Positions 57,483 through 64,000 of a stretch of 64,000 nt of DNA are shown here, in pieces. Source of the DNA: Leptodontidium sp. MPI-SDFR-AT-0119 (taxonomy: Eukaryota; Ascomycota; Leotiomycetes; Helotiales; Leptodontidiaceae). A model generated the notes under the pieces. It made no database searches. It was not told where the DNA came from and saw only the letters and a list, made by a program, of their open reading frames with translations. The translations under genes were made by a program, and so were the position numbers. How positions within the stretch are numbered: position 1 is the first letter of the stretch; the number at the start of each line of letters is the position of its first letter. The stretch spans positions 2,418,001 through 2,482,000 of the forward strand of contig JAHLEZ010000002.1 in the NCBI GenBank assembly GCA_020726505.1, read 5' to 3'.

Positions 57483-58575
57483 ATGGTGTGTGAGGTGGAA
57501 GATGAAACGAAGTGAGAATTGAGTTACAATTTGGAGTTTGGTTTCTGATTTATTCGGTTTGCGCAGAAGTTAATTTAAGTTAAGTTATGCTGTTTGACTG
57601 ACTGACTGAGATCATATGATAGGGATACTATATTGTAAGGAGACCGTGAGCTACAGGTGAGTTTACAATAGTTGATTCAAAACACCAATACAAATCAACC
57701 AATCCCCCACTCTCGTAAGCAAGTAACTGAATTTTTGACTTTGCGCTTCTGCACACTGCATGTGAACGCCACGTCGTCTCTGCAGCAAAGTTGGAAACCT
57801 TCGCCGCCATGACCCTCCCTTTCGGAACTCAATTCCGCTGATAGATAGCTGACCGAGATCCAGACCAAGGTACCTAGGTACCTTCGCATTTCAACTCACG
57901 AGACGAGCTTTCAAGGAAATCCCCTAAGAAAAGAGACCAAGAAGCAAGCTTCCCTCGTCTCGAGACCACGGCGCTTGTGAGTGAGAAAGTCTGGGGAAAC
58001 GCCACTACCCCATCAAATCCCACTTGATCTGGAGATATCTCTCCTTCTTCTGAACTTGATCCTACATCATCATTCAAAACAAGTCAAGACGATGGTTCGA
58101 ATGTGGAATTTCTTGGAGTGTGTTCCATACGAGTCATTGGCAAAGCTTCGCTGTGCTTTGATTTGTGGGGTCGGATGGGGCTAATCTTCCCGCGGACAGG
58201 CGTTCCCAACACCGCTCGATCTCTGCATATATTTTTAAGTCTTAAGGGGGGTTAGAGAAGAGGTATGTGAGCTTCTATTTCTTGGGTAGGTATGAGATGT
58301 GTTGTGTTTTTTTTTCTTCTCGTGTGGGATGTATATAAGACCACAGACGTTCTCGAAGGTCTGATCTTTTGTTCTTCAGTCCTTCTAGAAGAACAGCTTC
58401 AAAACCTTCTCATCCCATCTCAGCTCATCCAACCACTTCACTTCATTTAATATCTGAAGTGCAGTACTTCTATATCTTAACTTTCATACTCTTCTGGACT
58501 TCACTTTACCTCATCCAGATCATCTCACTCACTGAGTTTATTCGACTTAATTGCGTGCTCAAACCTTCTTCAACC
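57483..58575. other. Divergent promoter region, aldolase / sugar transporter
   Basis: About 1.1 kb shared by the two divergently transcribed genes. A TATA box for the transporter lies at 58332-58338. No gene seen; the 60-67 codon ORFs on both strands have no features. This is the natural place to look for binding sites of the neighbouring Zn2Cys6 regulator. Confidence 0.5.
58332..58338 (+). promoter_or_regulatory. TATA box of the MFS transporter gene
   Basis: TATATAA about 240 bp before the ATG, followed by a C/T-rich leader. Confidence 0.55.
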
Positions 58576-60636
58576 ATGGCAAATACCGAAAACCTACAAG
58601 GCGTGACGGCAGCCATGCGTGCTGAGATGGGCCACACTGGGGTGAAAGGACTCATGAAGAACAAGAAAGTCTTCTTCATATCCATGTTCGCATCGTAAGC
58701 ATCATCCCACCCATCCATCCGTCACAGACCACTTTACAACTCCCCTTATCGTCCGCCTTCCCATTCCAGATCAAACTTCCGCAATTTCCCCATCAAGCTT
58801 TTCCACACACAAATCGAAAAAAAACTAAAACTTTAAAACTCAAAATCTGACACATGTCCGCGCCCAGCTTCGGCGGTCTGCTGTACGGCTACCAGCAAGG
58901 CGTGCTAGGGCAAGCTGTTGTGATGAATTCGTTCATCCGGGATTTCCCAGAGGTGCATAATAGCCCGTCAAAACTCGGGTGGTTGACGTCGGTGTTGCAG
59001 CTGGGAGGGTGGGTTGGTTCGCTTTCCTCAGGTGTGTTTGGTGAGGTGTTTTCGAGGAAGCATACTATGTTTGCCGGATCCCTGTGGGTTGTCCTGGGGA
59101 GCTTTTTGGCGGCTGGGGCGAGAAACACAAGTTATCTTTATGCCGGGAGGTTGTGTACTGGGCTTGGAGTTGGGACGCTGTCTGCTATTGGGTAAGTTGA
59201 GAATATTTCTGGGAATAGCTCTTGGGTTTTAGTGAGGGTAGTAATGCTGATGGTACTCTGCAGGCCTCTTTACAATGCGGAATTAGCACCCCCTGAGATG
59301 AGAGGCTTCCTTATCGCCCTCCAACAACTCACTACAACCATAGGGATTATGCTAGCGTATTGGGCTGCATTCGGGAGTAATTATATCGGCGGAACAGGGG
59401 ACGGCCAATCTGACATGGCATGGCGTCTACCCATGATAATTCAGGGTCTCCCAGCAGTAATCCTCTGCATTGGGCTCTTCTTCATGCCCTTCTCGCCCCG
59501 TCTCCTCGTCAACAAAGGTAAAGATGCAGAAGCGCTCAAGACACTCGCCTATCTCCGAAACCTTCCGGAAGACCACTATTTGGTACAAGTCGAGTACCTG
59601 GAGATCAAATCGGACTACGAGTTCGAAAAGGCCATTTTCGATAAGCGCTTCCCGAAACTGAGCAGAGATGTCGGCAATAGCGTGTGGAGGAGGGAGTTTG
59701 CGCAGTATAGCAATATCTTTCGGAGTAAGGATAACTTTAAAAGGGTTGCGCTGGCGAGTTTGGTCATGTTCTTTCAGCAGTGGACGGGGATTGATTCGAG
59801 TACGTAGCATATCTTTTCCCTCTTCCTACTACCTTGATACGGTGCTGATAATTTACTAGTCATTTACTACGCTCCTATTATCTTCCAGTCTCTAGGCCTC
59901 ACCGGGAGCACCATCTCGCTTCTCGCTTCGGGAGTCGTTGGTGTCATTAATGTCGCGACTACAGTCCCAGCTATCTACTACATCGATCGCATCGGCCGCA
60001 AACCATTGATGATGACAGGTTCAGTTGGGATGTGTATCTGCGAGACCGTCATCGGTGCCATCGTCGCAACATGCGCTAGTGATTGGAGCAAACACGTTGC
60101 TGCAGGATGGGTAGCAGTCGGTGAGTCGTCCTCCCTTTCCCCCCAAACCAAATTAAACCACTTTAACACTCGCACTCCCAGTCTTCGTATGGCTCTACAT
60201 CATCAACTTCGCCTATTCCTGGGGTCCTGGATCCTGGATCCTCATCGCAGAAATCTTCCCGATCTCCATACGCGCGAAGGGGACATCGATTGGCGCGTCT
60301 GCTAACTGGATGAACAACTTCATCATCGCCTTTGTGACGCCTCCTATGCTCTCCGGTATAGGATATGGGACATATCTCTTCTTTGCTTTCTGGAGCGCGG
60401 CGGGTGGTGTGTTTATCTGGTTTTGCATACCTGAGACGAAAGGTAAAACCTTGGAGGAGATGGATCAGGTGTTTGGAAGTCATACCGCTGCTGAAGAATT
60501 GGAGGAGTTTGCGAGGGTGCAGGAGAGAGTGGGTTTGACTGCTCTTATTAGAGGAGGTCCGGCTGCCCTGGTGGGGAGTAGTGATGAGGAGTCGCTTACG
60601 AAGGATGGCGTTGTTGCTCATTTTAGTAAAGTCTAA
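58576..60636 (+). CDS. MFS sugar transporter (12 TM, sugar porter family)
   Basis: Five exons (58576-58694, 58868-59191, 59264-59799, 59860-60120, 60182-60636) sum to 1695 nt, 564 aa. Sugar-porter signatures are in place: FGGLLYGYQQGVLGQ in TM1, GRLCTGLGVGTLSAIGPLYNAELAPPEMRG after TM4, the FSPRLLVNKG loop, QQWTGIDSSIIYYAP in TM7, DRIGRKPLM and the C-terminal PETKGKTLEEMD. It should import a monosaccharide by proton symport at the plasma membrane. The sugar cannot be read directly; its neighbours (rhamnose-dehydrogenase-like SDR, lactonase, aldolase, regulator) make it a candidate L-rhamnose or related sugar transporter. All introns are short with clear GT-AG signals. Confidence 0.93.
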
Positions 60637-61145
60637 CTGAGAGGACGCAGTCGCCACGGTTGAGAAATAGGATACGGAACTTTCCTTTGCTTTACTTTGT
60701 TTTGGGTTACTTAGAGCGTACTAGATTTCCTAAATTACTTCTTTATTTTACAATCTGCTCTCTTCCCATTCCCTAGAAGACGCAAATCATGAGATAATTC
60801 CGGGGTACCTCGCTTAGCCTGTTGACTTCAGCAGTGTGCCAGTGCCTCGCAGTCGGGTTTCTTCCTTCCATGGAATGTGCAATTAGGTTACCTCATCTCG
60901 AGTAAAAACATAGAATAAGTAGTCTTCGAGTCCACCATAAAGACCATGGCGAACAATATCTGGTACACACCAAATCGCCCCACCTATCAAAATTCGCTTA
61001 CAGTGAAGCTACCCCGCCCCCCGCTAGAAAAGAATTCCCACAACCTTCCCATCCCCTCTCCCCCAACGACCACGACACTCGAATTAACTAGCTAGCGAGG
61101 CGTCCAAACCCAAACCAAAAAAAAACGAGTAAACGCCCTCCCAAA
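60637..61145. other. Intergenic, transporter to lactonase
   Basis: About 510 bp holding the transporter 3' end and the lactonase promoter. No gene seen. Confidence 0.55.
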
Positions 61146-62242
61146 ATGGCTTCAGGATTCACAACCCACGACCCCGGCTTCTCGTCCATCATCGGACCAA
61201 TCCCCACTCTCCAGCTCCTCCTCTCACGCAAACCCCACCCCTTCGCCCACGAAGCAGGCGTCTTCTTCCCAGACAACAACACTCTCTTCATAACCAGTAA
61301 CATCTACCGCGAGCCCCTGCAGAACAACGAGCGGTGCGTTCAAATCAACAAAATCTCTCTCGGCTCCTCCTCAAACGAAAGCGAGAACAGTCCAACATGG
61401 GAAGAAATCCCTTCACACGACATCCCCATGGCAAACGGGGGCGTGAACTACAAAGACGGGATCCTATTCTGCTCTCAAGGCTCCCCAACCATCCCAAGCG
61501 GATTATACCACATGGCTCGGGAAGCACCGTATACCGTCACGCCCATCCTGACATCTTTCTACAGCCGACCATTCAATTCCGTGAATGACGTCGTGGTGCA
61601 CCCTACCGATGGGAGTATCTGGTTCACGGATCCGACGTATGGATTTATGCAGGGCTTTAAGAGTAAACCGGAACTGCCGAATCAGGTTTATAGGTTTGAT
61701 CCAGCTACGAAGGGTGTTAGGGCTGTGGCGGATGGGTTTGGGATGCCGAATGGGATTTGTTTTGGGCCCGGGAAGGAACCGGAGGTGGTGTATGTTACGG
61801 ATACGGAGAAGGTTAGGGGGGATGGGGGGGTTGATGGCGCGGGGAGGGCGAGTATGTGAGTATTGCTTTTTTCCACCTCCCCTTATTTCCTTTCCTAGAG
61901 CAAAGCACGTTGAAAGTTTTTACTGACAAGAATAGCTATGCATTCGATATCAAGTACTATTCGGGCCAGCCATTCCTGACCAACAGACGATTATTCGCTC
62001 ATGCTGTTGACGGGATCCCGGACGGTATCAAGTGCGATATGGAAGGTAATGTGTACAGTGGCTGTGGAGATGGCGTCGAAGTCTGGAGTCCGGGAGGTGT
62101 CTTGTTGGGGATCATCAAAGTCGAGGGTGGAGCTGCTAACTTTTGCTTTGGCAGAGAGGGGGCGATGTATATTTTGAACGAGACGAGGCTTTGGAAGGCG
62201 CAGCTGTCGAAAGACGTCCGGGGTGCTTTGTTAGGTATTTAG
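61146..62242 (+). CDS. SMP-30/gluconolactonase-type sugar lactonase
   Basis: Two exons, 61146-61855 and 61936-62242, give 338 aa; the intron is GTGAGT to AATAG. Family landmarks of the six-bladed propeller are HEAGVFFPDNNTLFITSN (with the metal-ligand Glu after His), NGGVNYKDGILFCSQG, the ligand-bearing NSVNDVVVHPTDGSIWFTDPTYGF, GMPNGICFGPG and DGIPDGIKCDMEGNVYSGCGDG (Asn and Asp metal ligands). The enzyme hydrolyses aldono-lactones to aldonic acids with a divalent metal. Lying beside an L-rhamnose-1-dehydrogenase-like gene, it is a candidate for opening L-rhamnono-lactone or a similar lactone. As I recall, characterised yeast rhamnonolactonases belong to a different fold, so this would be a non-orthologous replacement. 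No signal peptide is apparent. Confidence 0.88.
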
Positions 62243-63485
62243 AATTCATCGGTAGGTTTACAGCACTTTTTAGGGTTTTTGCAGGTACTGGTGACTTTGC
62301 TTGGATATTTGTGTCGATTTAACTTGACGACTATTCTTTTTTAGGTTTGAATTTCTGCTGGATTTAAATTACATTATTCATGAACATTTCTCAATAATAC
62401 ATCAAGTAGAGGCTGAGTGCATTGAATGTAATGAAACGTTTTTGGTTCTGGTTCTCCTCGAAGTATCGTCACAAAGCTTCTAGCTGGATTTCCACATCTC
62501 GGCTCCCATCTTAACTGATGTCTCAGCCTCGAGTTTAATAGGTGGTCAGTCTTCAGCCCTGCTACCCACCGACCCACAACCCCGGCTCTCCACATCCACA
62601 TCTCCACCTTCGATCGAATGCAAGGTCCAACGGTTCAGGTTGTGCAGTGTACCGAAATCTTAGCGCCACGTTATGGTGCCTCGAGACGAGGTGACATAAG
62701 CGAGCGAGCCCCCTTCATATCCACATCACAGTCTAGGACGGGGTCGGCTCGAGACACAACCCCGCGGTGCTCATCCCTCATCCTGCATTTTGTTTCACCA
62801 TACATCAGCCTCTGCCTCTCGTATCGTATTGCAGCTCCCCGTCACAGCATATAGCTCATGGCTCATAATTCAAAGTCCATAACTCAAAATCCGACATCAG
62901 CCATCGGAGACCCTCGAGACGACAACTCGGGAGAAGCGGGTGCCTCGAATAGGAACTGCCGTGCTCATCTTGCGATACCATATCATACTAGGCCAGTAGT
63001 AACGGGGGTGTAACACGCCACTTTTGTAGACAATGGAGTGTTTGAGGGCAGGATAAGACTTTCTACCCCGCTGGTGATGGCCGATAATGACGTTGTGGAG
63101 GGGTACTTTGGGTACTTTGGTACTGTGCCCGAAAGGTTATTTCGCGGATTTTCGTATGGATGTTTGTTGCTTTGACCAGCCGGGACTCCGTGCTATCCGT
63201 GTCGTGGGGTTTGGGTGTGCTTCAAGGATCTATCTGTTGGTCTGGATGGAGGGGTTCTCGCCACGAGAGCGCGGGGGGGGAGGGGGAGAAATGACATAAA
63301 GGGAGATGTCTCCGCTGAGGAAGTACTTCCTTTCTCATCTTCATATTTACCTACATCGTCTTCATCGTCTTCATCTACTCCTCCTCTTACTTCTATTACT
63401 TCTTCTCTCGCTGCTACCATAGTTCTATTTTCTTTGAGAAAGAAATAAGATCAAGTTGGAAGTGCTCACCTAGTCTTTCTTTACA
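62243..63485. other. Intergenic, lactonase to second SDR
   Basis: 1.2 kb with the lactonase 3' region and the promoter of the partial SDR gene. A 75-codon minus ORF at 63193-63420 is low-complexity and rejected. No gene supported. Confidence 0.5.
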
Positions 63486-64000
63486 ATGGCTCCATCAGCA
63501 GTCGAATCCACAACCCCACCCGCAACTATACCTACCATGTCTTCCGGCACCGAAACGCCAGCAGCCATCCAAACCCAAGTTTCCCTCGCTGGGAAAGTAA
63601 TAGCCAGTACGTATCTCCCTTTCCTCCCTCTTCCCCCTTCCCCCTTCCCCCTTCCCTTCTGTCCTCCTCAATCACCCACCCAAAATCCACAACACACACA
63701 AAATCATAAACTAACACCCCACCTAGTAACCGGAGCCAACCGTGGCATCGGTCTCGGGGTTGCCGAATGCTGTCTCAGCAACGGTGCTTCCAAGATCTAC
63801 TCTATCGACATCACAGCTCCAGGCGAAGAGTTCAACGTTCTGGCAAAACGCTTCCCAGGCAGGATAGCAGCTGTGCAAGCCGATGTCACGAAAGAAGAGA
63901 GTGTGACTGAGGCCGTGGATAAGATTATCGAGGAGGCGGGTGCGTTGCATGGCATGGTTGTTAACGCCGGGAGGACGAACCACAAGTCGGCGCTGGATTT
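63486..64000 (+). CDS. Short-chain dehydrogenase/reductase, partial (cut by right edge)
   Basis: Exon 1 is 63486-63606 and exon 2 starts at 63727 and runs off the window. The N-terminus is Thr/Pro/Ala-rich (MAPSAVESTTPPATIPTM). The Rossmann motif TGANRGIG follows SLAGKVIAI, and the first intron splits the codon just before it. VQADVTKEESV and NAGRTNHKSALDF follow, typical of fungal arabinitol/sorbose-reductase-like and keto-sugar dehydrogenases. The catalytic Ser-Tyr-Lys lies beyond the edge. In the L-rhamnose pathway a second SDR oxidises L-2-keto-3-deoxyrhamnonate (LRA5-type), so this gene could fill that role. That assignment is context only. Confidence 0.82.
   Translation, partial: MAPSAVESTTPPATIPTMSSGTETPAAIQTQVSLAGKVIASTYLPFLPLPPSPFPLPFCPPQSPTQNPQHTQNHKLTPHLVTGANRGIGLGVAECCLSNGASKIYSIDITAPGEEFNVLAKRFPGRIAAVQADVTKEESVTEAVDKIIEEAGALHGMVVNAGRTNHKSALD
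63630..63657. repeat. CCCCCTT tandem repeat in the SDR intron
   Basis: Three to four copies of a seven-base unit inside the first intron of the partial SDR gene. Confidence 0.75.

Overview
The window is nuclear DNA of a filamentous ascomycete (Pezizomycotina; gene style suggests Leotiomycetes, but that is an inference). Evidence: many short GT-AG introns of about 48-130 nt with CTAAC/CTGAC-like branch sites, long intergenic spaces, and fungal families such as Zn2Cys6 regulators, UstYa/DUF3328, a fasciclin GPI protein, a siderophore MFS carrier and fungal AA5 oxidase. No CRISPR array, rRNA, convincing tRNA or intact transposon was seen. Exon junctions below were placed by hand from splice signals, frame and family similarity. 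For every multi-exon gene modelled as intact and complete, the summed exon length is a multiple of three.

Left part (1-13.6 kb), accessory: an ABCC-type transporter running off the left edge (-), a UstYa-like protein (-), a dienelactone hydrolase (+), a secreted galactose-oxidase-type copper radical oxidase with two discoidin-like modules (+), and a siderophore transporter that carries a frameshift and an in-frame stop (-).

Middle part (15.3-44.8 kb), housekeeping core: CTF8 (+), a YjlB-type cupin (+), a 36-aa membrane micropeptide (-), a small spliced membrane ORF that may end on the RPS6 start codon (+), RPS6 (+), the giant HECT ubiquitin ligase TOM1/HUWE1 (4137 aa, -), a Gyp5-like TBC Rab-GAP (+) and a two-domain fasciclin protein (+).

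Right part (45-64 kb), accessory with decay: a cytochrome P450 remnant, a small charged ORF, an HSL-type esterase, a CmcJ/AsaB-like oxygenase-family gene and a broken SDR. A compact set follows that looks like a sugar (L-rhamnose-type) catabolic cluster: an L-rhamnose-1-dehydrogenase-like SDR, a Zn2Cys6 regulator, a class II aldolase, an MFS sugar transporter, an SMP-30/gluconolactonase-type lactonase and a second SDR cut by the right edge. Uptake, oxidation to a lactone, lactone opening, further oxidation and aldol cleavage would form a coherent non-phosphorylative route. The dehydratase step is not visible in the window.
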